DNA of 64,000 nucleotides from Gracilariopsis chorda (GCA_003194525.1 NBIV01000151.1:1-64000), one strand, 5' to 3'; shown: positions 22,071-33,718, numbered from the stretch's first letter. The notes: generated from the sequence alone by a model not told the origin. Numbers and translations: made by a program.

Positions 22071-22499
22071 CAAAGACGTACAAGCCGTAACGTAATGGAG
22101 TAGAACTAACCAAGGGGGCTATCCGTACTGGAGATGGTCTCTGTCTTTTCCCTCAGGAGGGAGGCGCAGCTCAAGCAGCATAAATATCAGCTGGGAGGCG
22201 CCTCTACCTAAGGTGCAACCCGCTGTAATGCGGTGCACCACGTGTACTATCTACACTACCTAGGGCATTAGAAAATTAGTTACCCGCTGGAGGCCACTAG
22301 TAGGCCATACGTGTACCACCGGTCCAGCACGCCAGCAGTACCTTCTACTGCTAGGGGTCAATTCCTATGGCGGTGGGATCAGATCATTCCCATTATACCA
22401 CAGTTCTATGTGGTCAGGCCACCTAGGGGTGATCATGGCCACGAACCACCGTATCGACTTGGTTCTTGGAGCCAAGCCGATACACCAACAACCATACCG

Positions 22500-23735
22500 G
22501 GCAAGTCCAAAAGCCCGACAGGTTTAAATCCAAGAGGTGGAAAGGATATTGAAGGAAGGTGCTATTAAGCTCGCATATGCGGAGTGGGCCAGCGCAGTGG
22601 TATTGGTTCAGAATAAGGGAGATACCAGAATCAGGTTTTGCATCGACTATCGAAAAATAAATGCCGTTACGGTCATAGATTCGTCTCCGATACCCAGTAT
22701 GGACGAATGTATGGATTTACGTGGGGATGCGAAAGTCTTCACCGCATTGGATGGCAATTGCGGGTACTGGCAAGTGGAGATACCTGAGGAAGATATGGAA
22801 AACACTATATTCTCCTCCCATGCTGGTCTTTTCAGTTTCTTACGAATGCCGTTTGGTTTACGGACCGCACCCGCTACTTTTCAGAGAGCTCTGGACATAA
22901 TCCTATGGAAAGTAAGATGGAAGACCGCACTGGTGTATATAGATGACGTATTCATCTATTCTTGATCGGTTCAAGAGAACTTTGGGCACGTCCCAACAGT
23001 GCTTCAGCTTCTGAAGGATGCAGGGGTGGGGCTCAAGTTACGCAAACGTGTGTTCTTCAACCAAAAGGTGGATTATCTGGGCCATATGATCAGCCCCAGA
23101 CGCCTACAGGTAGCCGACAGGAATATCCGAGCCGTTCAGAGAGTTAGGCTCCCACAGACACAAACGGATATCCGCTTCTTAATTGGTTCGTGCAATATGC
23201 ACCATCGGTTTATCAAAGGGTTTGCTAAGAATTCAGCTCCCCTAAATAGGAAACTGCAAAAGGGAGAACCAGATCTGTTTGGATATCTTGAAAAGAACGA
23301 GAGCGATGCTTTTCAGAAAATAGAAACTGCCCTGATCTCACCATTAATATTTGCTTCACCCAAGTCTGGCTATCACTTCACCCTTGATACGGACGCGTCT
23401 TCCGTTCAGGTAGGATGCTACCTTATGCAGGACTAAGAGGATGGGAGCAAGAAACCAATCAGTTACTGGAGTTGGACGCTCACCAGAACGGAGCAGAGCT
23501 ACACCGTGACGGAGAAGGATTGACTAGCGGTACTTTGAAGCATGCTCATGCTCCGTCCTTACCTATCTGGAACTACATTTACCCTGCAAACAGATCACGA
23601 TGCCTTAAGACGGATATTGGGCCTCTCAGACGGCTCCAGACGCCTACCCAGATGGAGGTTAAGACTCTCAGAGAATGAGTATGAGGTACAATATCGCCCA
23701 GGGATACAGCATACCGTGGCCGATGCCATGTAACG
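22500..23735 (+). pseudogene. Reverse transcriptase and RNase H of the outer gypsy element
   Basis: Motifs: F-C-I-D-Y-R-K-I-N-A-V-T near 22640, F-T-A-L-D-G-N-C-G-Y-W-Q near 22740, the catalytic Y-I-D-D near 22940, then a TGA at 22963-22965. In a different frame (22999-23436) thumb and connection residues L-G-H-M-I-S-P and H-H-R-F-I-K-G-F-A-K lead to D-T-D-A-S-S of RNase H. After another shift, T-D-H-D-A-L-R-R-I-L is at about 23595. Usual RNase H residues are present but spread over three frames. Confidence 0.8.
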
Positions 23736-23954
23736 CTTGAACACCAATTGTTTGGAAAAGAAATCAGTGGAGGACGATATTCGGTGCTTCACTGTACAAT
23801 TGGTTAGGGATGGACAGGGAAAGCAAAACTGAAGTAGGTACCTTTTTGGATTTAGAAAAAGAATTTCGTCAGGTTATCGTCACAGACAAGTGCACCGAGT
23901 GGAGCCTTTGCAGAGGAGGAGAAGGAATATTCCCCTATTACTAAAGAGGAATTC

Positions 23955-25640
23955 TTGCGAGAGCAAGCAAGTGATAGGTATTGGAAGTCATTGCTATACT
24001 TTGTTGCGCGGAAAGATACGCAGTTCGATTCGGACCATGAAGGTCATTTAGTCAGGCGATCCACCTTAGATGGCCTGCTCCAAAAGGTCATTCTGGAGTG
24101 GCTTCGCCAAGGTGTTCTACTACGGGCTCATCGGCCACCGTTTGCAGGTCACCCAGGAGATACACGAATTTACTACAGCTTAAGGACGAATTCTACTTGC
24201 CACTGCTGGCTCAAGAGGTCTATACCTATGGGTTTAGATGCACCTCGTGCGTTAAGACCCGTGGCGGTATTCGAAAACATCGTAAGTCTATGAAACTATT
24301 CCCCGCGCTCGGCCCTTTGGAACTCATTGCTATTGGCCTACTGGGACCACTTCCGGAAACCTCAAAGGAGTATAAGTACGTCATGGTAATCACCGATTGG
24401 TTTAAAAAGCTCACGAGGGCAGTCCTTCTCAAGAGCACAACCTCATCGGGTCTAGCAGAAGCCTTTCTTTACCAATGGGTATATCCGTACGGTCCTCCAT
24501 TCTACCTCTACACCGATAATGGTTCTAACCTGGCTTCGAAGTTCTTGAATCAGTCTATACCATTTCAGGTTTGAAGCACTATTTCACTACTGCGTACCAC
24601 CACCAGACCAATGGGCAAGTGGAAAGGTATAACAAAACCCTCGTGGACCGATTGCGTTATTACATAGCTGAACAACAATCGGATTGGGCTGAGTTCATAC
24701 AGCCCTTGACATACGCTTACAACCTACAGGTACATTGCTCGGCTTACACCACTCCCTTTTAATTAGTCTTGTCACGACAACCACTGGGTATTATTGTCCA
24801 AGCTCATCCCGCGAACCGCCACGCCTGTGGGACACAATCTGCAGCTCAGGTGAAGAGGGATATCCTACGAAGGTTGAGGGAAACTCTTTCCGTATGATCA
24901 TAAAAGGTGAACACAGCCCAGGAGCAGTACAAGAATTACTTCGACCAGAAGCTGAAAGAAATTACCAAACTGGAAGTCGGGGACTACGTTTTCGTGCATG
25001 TCGCAACAAATGATGCTCAGCCATTCCTGAAGGACGAGAAAGATGACCGGATGGTAGCAGAGAACAAGCTACTGCCAATTTCACCTGGTCCTTACGGGGT
25101 TATACGAGCAGACGACCACACGGTAAGCATCCTGGAAGGTAGTTTAGAGAACAAAGTTTCATTTGATAGGGTTACGAAAGCCCCGCAGGCCAACGTACCA
25201 ACCGAGGTTCTGTATGGAACATAGAGCACCCTTGCTCCGGCACCATCAACCCAATTGGAACAAGAAGCTTCCAGGCACTCGGCCTCTAGTCCGTCACTTG
25301 ATTGGAGCACTAAACCATTTGGACCAAAGACGGTAACCGCAGACCCTACGGTTGCTCCCGCTGTCTCACCGATTGAAAATAAAACACTACCACAAAAGAA
25401 CGCAACACAACCTCTTGAAAATGTACCAAAATAAACCAAAGAGTCATGGACTCTATCGTCAGTCAAGAGCTCAGCATATCGGGAAATCGGTGCCGTGTAC
25501 GGTTTTATAGGTGGATGATGTTCCATGACACCATGCAACCGCCCCAACACATACCCAATAACGTCCTCTTTAGGTATTGGCGCAAACGAAATGAAACCTC
25601 TCCAACTGGATTCCTCAACATCCATGCTGTGCATGGACGC
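23955..25640 (+). pseudogene. Integrase and chromodomain of the outer gypsy element
   Basis: Zinc-domain residues are at 24120-24260 (R-A-H-R-P-P-F-A-G-H-P-G-D, then C-T-S-C). The first catalytic site reads I-G-L-L-G-P near 24330, Gly where family members have Asp. The second (Y-T-D-N-G-S-N) and third (N-G-Q-V-E-R-Y) are intact. The tail at 24907-25224 has V-G-D-Y-V-F-V and L-P-I-S-P-G-P-Y-G-V-I, usual for gypsy integrases. At 25446-25600 a decayed chromodomain reads D-S-I-V-S-Q then R-C-R-V-R-F-Y-R-W and H-I-P-N-N-V-L-F-R-Y-W-R-K-R, placing the element among the chromoviruses. Confidence 0.75.
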
Positions 25641-25729
25641 TAAGAAGGGGGAGAGGAGAACGTTTTGAAGCAGTAACATGATTTGAATACAAACAAGGAA
25701 CTGAAAACAGCTCAGCTAACAACAGAACA

Positions 25730-26400
25730 CATTTACACATGTTGGCATCCACAAGATTGTGCAAATGTGACGAAGAAACCGCAACTTAAGTAAACTAGCC
25801 AGATAAAGATCAAGTACCACAGCCGCCCGTCCACTCGCCCGACCGAGAGGTAACGTAAGCCCTGGCGGGTTCCATCCCCGGCACGTCTGAGAACGGCCGA
25901 TCCACTGGCACTGGACCCACCACCAGGAGTAGTATCTGCTATACGAGACGGACCAGTCGAAGGACTGGCTTGACCACCTGGTAAAACCTGGGTAACCGGA
26001 ATTGGTGGAGGGTAATTGGGATACACTGGATGGGTCTGCGTCGGGTGAGCCAAAGGGGGGCAGTACCGAACGTAGCCATGGACGGAACACCGGGATGGGA
26101 ATTGAAGCAGGTTGAAGGTAGTAATTGAAAGCCTGTTGGTGTGGTTGCAGCTGGGAAACCGAATGGTTGAGTCAGCCCCAAGGCAGCCTGTTGGTTATAA
26201 GAAGTACCAGCCGAGGGCATATCGTCAATTACCTGGGAAAGAGCTCCCACATGTTAGGTCACCGCCTGGTACAGCGCGTGCTGGAATTGGTCCCGGAAGC
26301 GGCGGGGGCCATCGTTATGAGCCTCTTGCCGTGCCAAGACCGGAAGGTAATTGGTCACGGCATCAATGGCCACAATGGCATTCGGAGTTTCCAGTCGGTT
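25730..26400 (-). pseudogene. Antisense coding-like region downstream of pol in the outer gypsy element
   Basis: On the minus strand a frame from about 26398 reads R-L-E-T-P-N-A-I-V-A-I-D-A-V, passes one TAG near 26260, and continues ALSQVIDDMPSAGTSYNQQA to about 26045. There a one-base shift in a C run leads into PTQTHPVYPNYPPPIPVTQ and a Gly/Ser-rich tail. Its position, between pol and the next LTR and on the opposite strand, parallels the antisense frame at 19.1-19.8 kb. I saw no clear sequence similarity between the two. Function unknown. Confidence 0.35.
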
Positions 26401-26526
26401 GAATTACCGTAGACAACCATGATGGAGTCGGTTCATAGCACTTCTGATACCCTCGAGATGCCCGCCATCTGGCTTGGCAGGCTCAGAGCTCACATGGAAC
26501 GATGGAGTTCAGAAAGGAGTTCAAAT

Positions 26527-27321
26527 TGAAGTGCAATGCCCTCAGAGAGGGATTCTTGGTACTTGGTTGATTTCCCGAATGTTTCGGTAATGTAGTCATT
26601 GCATGAACTACGACCACTAATAGTGGATTTGACACGTGGGACACGGAAGAGTCAATTGGCGGTTGGCCACAGTAGTGTGCATGAACCACCAAAGTGGATT
26701 AATTTTGTTAATTCTATTCATTATTTTTACACCAATTTCTGGCATGGTTAGTACTTAGTGCGCCGGCGAGTTGGCGTCGCACCAGTAAAACTTCCCCAAC
26801 AAGGGACCCCAACCTGGGGAATTGGCTCTAGTCCTCACGGCCTTCGCGTCTTCTCTACTCCTCTTTGGAGGGAAGCACCGTCGCATACGGGAAGTCTAAC
26901 CCCTTGCCTATCTAAAGGACCCGAGTATTCGGATTTTTATTCCAGCTGTCTTGGTGTTCGCCTTGTACAAGGTTTAATTACCGGCACTGCCGTTAGTCTT
27001 CGTCACGACACTCGTGACTCAGCTCCCCTTTATTTTTCCCTTTACAGGTTGGCTCTCCCGCTACCAACGGCGCGTGTTCGCTCGTGCCACTAACGTGGAA
27101 ACCTCACCTCTCTAGAGGACGACCACCCCCATACGCTGCTCCTGCAAATACCCGATTCTTGCCTCAACCTCCCTGCGCAAGTCGTGAGGGGTGGCCTCGG
27201 CCTTACAACCCGACATAGTCGTGCCACTCCTGGGAGGGTTCTACCCAACTGGGGTCACCTCTAACGAGGAAAGATCCCGAACGTCTCCCGGTGCACTCCC
27301 GTGTCTGGGCATTGCACTACA
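26527..27321 (+). repeat. Gypsy LTR without a recognised partner (family of the 46.4 kb element)
   Basis: It starts TGAAGTGCAA and ends TTGCACTACA, mutually inverted ends as in the LTR at 46414-47239, to which it aligns along its length with moderate divergence. It is 795 bases long. The flanks (CAAAT left, AAAAT right) differ at one of five positions, so the duplication is uncertain. It could be a solo LTR, or the 3' LTR of the outer gypsy element. On its right it abuts a hAT gene that lacks its 5' end. Confidence 0.8.
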
Positions 27322-27324
27322 AAA

Positions 27325-30300
27325 ATCAGAGAAGCGCCGAAGGGATGATTCTAGTGGTAGAAGCGACGAATCGTTTCTCAAGGTATCAAGACTGAAGGAG
27401 TTGCTCACCTCTCTGATTGTTAATCATATGCTGCCCTTTTCGGTGCTTAGCAGAAGAGAAGGACAGAATTAGCTGTATCAACTTGTTAAGCTTTTGAGCC
27501 CCGAGATTGTTCAAGAGGTTCCATGCGTTATGAAAATTTGAGAAGAAGGACTTGACTCCTATTATTTTAATATGCTCGCTCATCTGAAATGTTCTATTGC
27601 AGCGGCGTTTTCCCGCAGTTATAGAAATTTCATATTTGATGGGTGGACCGATTGGAACTCAGAGAACGTAGTTAACATTAAGCCTTCCATCACTGGACTT
27701 GATCAGGCGAGTAAAACGTTCTTTCTGCGCTCGATATATACTGGCCCAGAGAAATGCAATGCTTATTTTTATACCAATCTTGTCACGGAAGCAATGGCAG
27801 ACTTTGGGGATATGAGAAAGGTCTGTGGTATCACAAGCGACAATGCGAGCCTTTGTGTCAGTGCTAAAGAAAAAATGGCACAGATGTTCAACTTCATGAC
27901 ACCAAACCGAGACCAGACACATCTTGCAAATCTGCTCATGCAGAACATTGGTAGTTTAAAATGGATCTCAGAGATTCTGCGCACTTTTTCTGAGTTGGTG
28001 AGTGACTTACGCAATCGACCGAAGCTTTGTTTTCGCTTCAAAGAGCTTCAAGAATTACACAATGCTTCGGTGCGAAACAGTGGGTGGGTCACAGGCACAA
28101 AGTAGTATGACCACTATTCTCGTGTGTTGCCACCTCGCACGGCAGTTCTTCCTCTGAAGCAGGCGTCTACGCGGTGTGCGAGTTCTGAAGCTATGCTGCA
28201 GTCGTTTTCAAGGAGCAAAGAAGTTTACAAGAAGCTCCTTGCATCTCACGACTTTGACGCCAATCTTTTCAGAACGCGCAACGAGGCACGAAGAGCAATA
28301 TTCACCTCTGCAGTGACGGACGACTCCCTTCATGATAAATTCCTTGACATATGTGGGCGCCATCACGAGATGGTGACGCAGGGGGCCAAAATAAATGACA
28401 AATTAGCCTAAAAAAGGTATTTCTCGTAGCTCGAAGCCCCAAAAAGATGAAACGACACGAACAAAAGATCAAACGAATAACCAGTGCAGGGACCAAAAGG
28501 ACTCAACCTGCAACGATAACAACAAATAAAAAAGGACAGCACAAGGCTCAATCCAAATAAAACTTCTTGATACTTCTTGAAACGGCGCACAACCCAAGAA
28601 TTATTTCAAAGGTCTCTAGGAATCAGACTCCCGGCTTCCGGTAAGACACTCCGGATGTGAAGTGATTTCTGCAGCCTACCCACTTCTGCACCAACCAGAA
28701 GCAGGTGCGTACAATCCTTACAGGGCTTCCAAAGGAGAGCTACTAACAGCAGGATATGCTTTCTTTCACTCTATACCCAATCTGGCCCTTTGCAGTAGAG
28801 GTTGCACGGCACGTCGCCTGTGGACAGCTTCCCGTCAAGCACCTCCGTCCGGAAACCACCAGGTCTTTCGACGGTCACCGTTATCCGAGCAAAGCTCCGG
28901 TGGGGGCTCAAAGACGACAGAAACGCCTTTGGTACACACTACCCGTCTCTCGTCCACGCCAAGGGCGCTTCAACCAGTCTCAGCGACGGTAATGCCCCAC
29001 CCCAAGTATGCACAAAGCGGCAAGCGCCTCACTAAGTGCGGTTGAGAGTTGGTGGTTGATAGTAATAGTTGAGGCAGTTGTGGGGGTGAATACTTGAGAT
29101 GTCGTTCTTCTTGAGACGAGTCCGGTCCAAAGTTCGGGACTCAACTCGCCCTTTTATAGTGTCAAAAATCATGCAAAACAACACACACAGAAACGCATTA
29201 CTACTTTCTACTTACTCATGTGTGCGTCTAGGTTACTCCATTGGCTTCCAGAAGCCTCTGGAGCTGCACACTAACCAATAGTAATTTAGCAACTGGCGAC
29301 TGGATCACCGAAATACAGTGGTAATGCTGGGCCAGCGAAGCTTACAATGCTCCAGGCACTGCTGGAGCACTCTACACGTGTGTTCCAGCAGTGCTGGAAC
29401 ATTCTACCAATTTCGCGACCGACAACATATTTCACATTCTCAGAGTCGTCTGTCAGTACTTGAGATATTTTGACGACTAGTCGTCGTATATCTCTGAAGT
29501 GTTTCCCGTGACCCGCGATTTGCATCGCCAAATATCTGCGCTCCCTCTGACGACGTATTTTTCGCTGGAAAGAAGACAGGAAGTTTTGGATGTTTATGAT
29601 GCTCTGGTTCACAGCCGTTTTCGTCGTATTCCTTTATTGACACCTCTACATTACGTGTCGTATGCTTTAGACATTCCTAGTTACAAGGAGGACATTTCGC
29701 TCTATCAAGCTCAGATATTAGAGCAAATGCTCCAGTTTGTTCGTTCCGATGTTTTTCCGCAGACAAAGAAGCTGGAAAGCATAGGGAGTGAGAAAGCTGC
29801 GGTTGAGAAACTATTTGTAGCCCTCCAATTTACCCGACTTTCTTGGGAGCAGCAGGCGAATCACGAAGAAACTCGCCATCTTTTGTTGGTATACCGCACT
29901 GTTCCGGTGCTGTACTGGATTAAACACAAATGATGGCCTTTTTGAGATTGCTTGCGCTACGGATGTTGTGCGTGAGTCCATCGTCTTCTTCATTTGAAAG
30001 AAGTTTCAGTTTGCAAGTCTGGATACGGACCTCTATCCGCAACCGTTTGCGTCCGGAGAAAGTGAAGAAGATTGTCTTCTGTGAATTTAATACTGAGCTA
30101 CAAATCAGAAGAAAGATAGCTTCTGTTGCAGCTACTAGACTGCAACAGGACACGATATGGCCTGCAAGTACGGCGATCGAAATTGAAATGCAATCAACTA
30201 GCACTATGCTAGGATCTGAGAGTGGAGAACAACCGGACGGCGAAGAGATGGAGGGTGAGCTGGAATGGGAGGGTGTAAATGACGCCAGTTTGCCTTTTAT

Positions 30301-30337
30301 GGACTCTTCAACGATGGATGTCTTTCTTGCTGAGTAA
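27325..30337 (+). pseudogene. hAT-family transposase, truncated and split by an LTR
   Basis: The left part (27325-28411) gives L-L-T-S-L-I-V-N-H-M-L-P-F-S-V, then F-I-F-D-G-W-T-D-W near 27630 and C-G-I-T-S-D-N-A-S near 27825, the catalytic-core motifs of hAT transposases with the DUF659 region. The right part (about 29430-30337) ends with the C-terminal dimerisation motif, S-S-S-S-F-E-R-S-F-S-L then R-N-R-L-R-P-E-K-V near 29990-30060. Between them about 1 kb of LTR-like sequence interrupts the gene. Stops and shifts at 27468, 27540 and 29488 and loss of the BED-finger N-terminus make it non-functional. Its acidic tail ends VFLAE. Confidence 0.85.
28412..29430 (-). repeat. Solo LTR-like insertion in the hAT gene, copia-type
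   Basis: About 1 kb interrupts the transposase frame. Its left third matches the repeat beside the copia gag at 3.2-3.6 kb, in the same orientation. On the minus strand a TATAAAAG box (29158-29151) precedes ATAAAAGGGCGAGTTGAG-type leader sequence, as in an LTR promoter. Near the right end (29345-29405) are two self-complementary blocks, TTCCAGCAGTGCTGGAA and a related one. Exact ends and target duplication were not resolved. Confidence 0.55.
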
Positions 30338-30389
30338 CAGCGGAAGTACATCCATTAGCTTGATGCTTTCCTTCATGAGTACTTACTGA

Positions 30390-31965
30390 TGATGAATGAT
30401 GATGATAACATGAATGCCTCTTTCATCTTGCTGAATGATGCAGCCCCAATTTCTTCCTTCAGTACAATCAAAGTCTGCTTGAATGCGGCTGCCGTAACCA
30501 GCTCTCCCGCAAGCTTGCCATTCTTCTCTCACCGCGATGCCGCTTCAGGTTCTGTCGTATGCCCTACATAGTACTAGCTGCCCTTCTTACCCCTTCCGCA
30601 CGTCCAAATACGTCATCAAACTCATTCGTCTCTTCGCCCTCGACAAACTCATCCCCGCCCAGACCGGAGTCTTCAACATCAAAGTCTCCTCCCCACGCGT
30701 CATCCATATTAGCTGAAGTGTCCTCGGTGCCCAGTCCAACTGCGAACCAACCAACAGCAGCGTTCGTTGCTTCATCTTCCTTGTCCACAACTGAATCCTG
30801 ATGAGAAGCTTCAAATACAGCCGCGTCCTCGTAGTAGTTGTGGTGCAATACCCCAAGATGGGACAGACACACGAGGGTGTTCGACGTCCTCCTCAGCAGG
30901 GTAGCGCAGCGACAGAACCACCTGTGGTGAGTACACGGAGCCGGGTGTAAGACCGGGACTCACCGTCACGACTGGCGTACAGGTGTAGAGACAAAGACAG
31001 ACCACGGAGTGGGAAAGCGGAAAATGCAGCGACACACGAGTGGTGGGCGACGCGCAAGAGCGGCACGGTGTCCACACGAGTGGGGCGGTGGCGAAAACAG
31101 CAACGGTAATCACCGGTAGTTGCTAGTGAGGCAACACCTGTATACGGGGCAAAGAATAACAATCGCTGTAAAAGCGTGCACAAAAACAAACACAATGGTG
31201 GTAAGAATGTGCTGAGCTCCACGAGGTGGGTAACTAGGCCTTCACAGGATGGCGTCTCTCCAGACGGAGGTGGACACTCACCAGGGAACCTGAGTTAGAG
31301 CCAGACACTCGCTTGTTGCGTTTACTTTGACCCGGGCAGCCGGAGCTCACACACATAAGTAGTGGTGGCCCGCGCCCTGACAGTACAGTAGTAATTAACT
31401 AATAATAACTAATAATGTCCCTACGGGGGTGCAAAACACTACACACGTGTGGCACAAGCCAGCAATGCTGTGCACTACACTTGTCAACCAAATTGGGGCC
31501 CTTCCAACGGAAACAGATTACCGGTGTAACACTCATACTTCACGGCAAAGTGGTGAGCATCGCCAGAGCGGGATATGAGCGCACGACGTGCTGATACCGC
31601 TAGGAGCGTTGCACTTCAGTAGTCACCATAGTAGTCACCAGTAGGTTCCTTAAAGTCTCCTTCTGCGCTAGGATCCTTACTTACCAGGCCTGGTGCTATG
31701 GGCAGATGCGGCCAAACCATTTCGTTAGTACCAACAACGTTGTGCCATGGTTCTTGACAGTGCGTTTGGCCATTGCCACTTGACTGCAATCTCTCAATAA
31801 TAAGATACTGTACTTTACGTCACCCAGATACATACTAATTTGGAAGCAATCTGCAAGGTTTCCACGTGTTTCGGCAGTCTTCACGACTTTGTTGAGATTC
31901 TCAACGTTACCAGACAGCACATAAAAGAATGCCAATATTTCCAAATCCTTTTTTCACTGCAAAAA
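30390..31965 (-). pseudogene. Coatomer subunit alpha (COPA) gene fragment
   Basis: The minus-strand frame ending at 31944 reads I-L-A-F-F-Y-V-L-S-G-N-V-E-N-L then C-F-Q-I-S-M-Y-L-G-D-V, a good match to the conserved F-L-Y-L-x-T-G-N and A-L-Y-L-G-D-V blocks of alpha-COP. After one frame change it continues V-W-P-H-L-P-I-A-P-G-L, is cut at 31618 by a solo LTR, and resumes at 30833 with an acidic linker (MDDAWGGDFDVEDSGLGG). It ends near 30390 with K-L-A-G-E-L-V-T-A-A-A-F-K, the start of the C-terminal coatomer domain. In cells alpha-COP coats Golgi vesicles. Here the WD40 N-terminus is absent and the frames are broken. Confidence 0.75.
30839..31618 (-). repeat. Solo gypsy LTR with perfect 5-bp target duplication
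   Basis: Read on the minus strand it begins TGAAGTGCAACG and ends TTGCACCACA, the signature of the 46.4 kb LTR family. GTAGT flanks it on both sides (30834-30838 and 31619-31623). Removing the LTR and one GTAGT restores the COPA reading frame across the junction, which proves the insertion site. Confidence 0.9.
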
Positions 31966-31969
31966 CAGT

Positions 31970-33190
31970 AAAAGGCTAAAAAAACCGAAGGCCAAAATCC
32001 ATAGCAAGTGCAAGGGCGCAAGTCTGGTATAAAATTCGTAGTAGAGGAGACGAGAGAGGTTTTTTGATGAAAGGTGATGTGTAATGGAGGAAATGACGTC
32101 GATGGCGGGACGCTTGCAGCAAGAGGACGGGCGCGGTGAAACAGCTCGGTTGATCGGCGCGGGTGAGGAGCATTGCGGCTGTGACGGGAGCAAGCGGCAC
32201 AGTGATGCCTATGGTTGTGCGCGTGAAAAAGCGGCTGAGTCCATTAAATAAATTAAATAGCTGTCGTTAGTAAAGCTGGTAAAGTCAAACGTGGATTTGT
32301 CCATGAAACAGCAGGGTTGTAGTTCTGGAGGGCAATGAGCAGCGAAAACTATTATTTCCGGACTCTATGTCATCGAACTTTGATGATTCAAGCCAGAGAT
32401 AAATTTCTCAAGTACATGAATAGAAATTATTGGAGTTTGAAGCAATGAACTGGGAAATATTTTCTTTTTTGAGAAGGTTTTTACATCACGTCGGCGGCTG
32501 CCTGTTGGCTTACATTGCAAGCAATGCAGCTAACGTGTCAGTACCCTTCCTAATGAATACAGTCATGGGGTTGCAAAAAGTATGTCTACTTTGCTACTTT
32601 TTCGCCAAAACTTTGACAAGAAGGACATGGAAATTGTGACGGAAAAAATTTCAACACCGGTCCGTGACGTTTCCCGAGCGGAATAAAATTTTGAAAGATG
32701 AGTTTCACCCGTGCATACGTGCATCCATTGTCCAACAACAGCGCTGTCTGTCCAACAGCAGCGCGCTGTTCAAGACGTGGCTGCGCTGATGAGGTATACT
32801 GTATGATATGTGCGTTCGGATCGCGGAAACTGGGCCGGTCACGGCATGTTATTGACGTTTGTTTATCGTCCCTTTTTGATGTCGCCACAAATGCGCACTG
32901 ACCCTCTCGCTGTACGTGGCTGCCGTCCGTTTGTGAGCCGTGTTTGCACACACCTTGCGCACCACCGTTAATAAGCGACGGAAAGCACGCGACTGTTTGT
33001 TGCATCGTGCTGGACGCATGGTTGTATCTACGAATTCTGTTCATAGCTGCAACGAACAACGTGTTTCCACGAGTGACTCTGTTGGCGCGCAACAGCACAA
33101 AACACACAATAGTTTCACAATAACTGCGCTTCACGCTGCTTTTTATTTGTTATTCACATGCTACAAAAGTTACAGGCTTTGAAAGACAAC
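31970..33190. other. Intergenic, no supported gene
   Basis: A 182-codon minus-strand frame (33134-32586) is present but shows no motif, and its composition is not convincing. The right end would contain the 3' untranslated region of the Hlip-like gene. Confidence 0.5.
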
Positions 33191-33209
33191 TTGTTCGCTG
33201 CACACGCGC

Positions 33210-33581
33210 TTAATGTCCGAACAGGAGGCGGGTGAGTGGTGAGAACATGATCAGAATCTGCTCGTTGATGCCCTTTCCAGTGATGATCTCTGTGATGAGC
33301 CCGATCAGAAAGCCCATTTGAGCGAGTCGCCCATTCACCTTCTCGGCGTACGGAGTGAAACCCTGCGGGCCCCTGTACTCGCTTTCCAGTTTGGCCACAC
33401 GGTTGTCTTCGATGGAGGTAAACGTGCTCTTCTCCTTGTCAGGGCTCTTCGTGCCGAGTGCCATGCGCGGCGCAGCGGAGAAAGTTGCCACGCGGTGGGA
33501 GGAGCGCGCCGGACGGAAGGGTGACGTGGTGATCGGTGCCGACGGGGCGAAGGATGAGACGAAAGCTGTTTCGCAAGCCAT
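33210..33581 (-). CDS. One-helix high-light-inducible (Hlip/ELIP-type) protein, plastid targeted
   Basis: Intact 123-codon gene with ATG at 33581 and TAA at 33212-33210. Residues 1-40 are rich in Ser, Ala, Pro and Arg with Phe at 7 and 11, typical of red algal transit peptides. Residues 80-104 form the single chlorophyll-binding helix: E80-K-V-N83-G-R85 gives the ExxNxR pigment/salt-bridge motif, followed by A-Q-M-G-F-L-I-G-L-I-T-E and T-G-K-G. Proteins of this class sit in the thylakoid membrane, bind chlorophyll and carotenoid, and protect photosystem assembly under excess light. Length and single helix fit Hlips/OHPs rather than three-helix ELIPs. It stands alone among TE debris and is the clearest intact host gene here. 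Confidence 0.9.
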   Translation of the reverse strand: MACETAFVSSFAPSAPITTSPFRPARSSHRVATFSAAPRMALGTKSPDKEKSTFTSIEDNRVAKLESEYRGPQGFTPYAEKVNGRLAQMGFLIGLITEIITGKGINEQILIMFSPLTRLLFGH

Positions 33582-33718
33582 TTTGAAGTGTGTGTTGGAG
33601 TGTTTGTCGGTGTGCTCGGTGCTGAGTAAAGAAGGAGTTTTAGCTGTTGAGGATGCGCTGGAGTGTGTGTGTGAGTGTAACTGGGCAGAATTGAGAAATC
33701 GAGCGGAGCCATGCCGGC

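Larger units (their letters stand above)
8760..25640 (+). mobile_element. Outer Ty3/gypsy chromovirus-like element, split by a nested element
   Basis: The left part (8760-10484) encodes gag. The right part (20492-25640) encodes the gag zinc knuckle, protease, reverse transcriptase, RNase H, integrase and chromodomain. Deleting 10485-20496 (the nested element plus one target copy) joins codon GAC at 10482-10484 to CAC at 20497 in the same frame as the zinc knuckle at 20647. The two parts are therefore one element. It is heavily mutated, with many stops and shifts. LTRs of its own were not securely found. Confidence 0.85.

Noticed and set aside
26527..27321. Secure target duplication around this LTR
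   Set aside because: CAAAT and AAAAT differ at one of five bases and are A-rich, so the match could be chance.
32586..33134. 182-codon minus-strand frame downstream of the Hlip-like gene
   Set aside because: No motif, unconvincing composition, and it may overlap the 3' untranslated region. I did not call it a gene.
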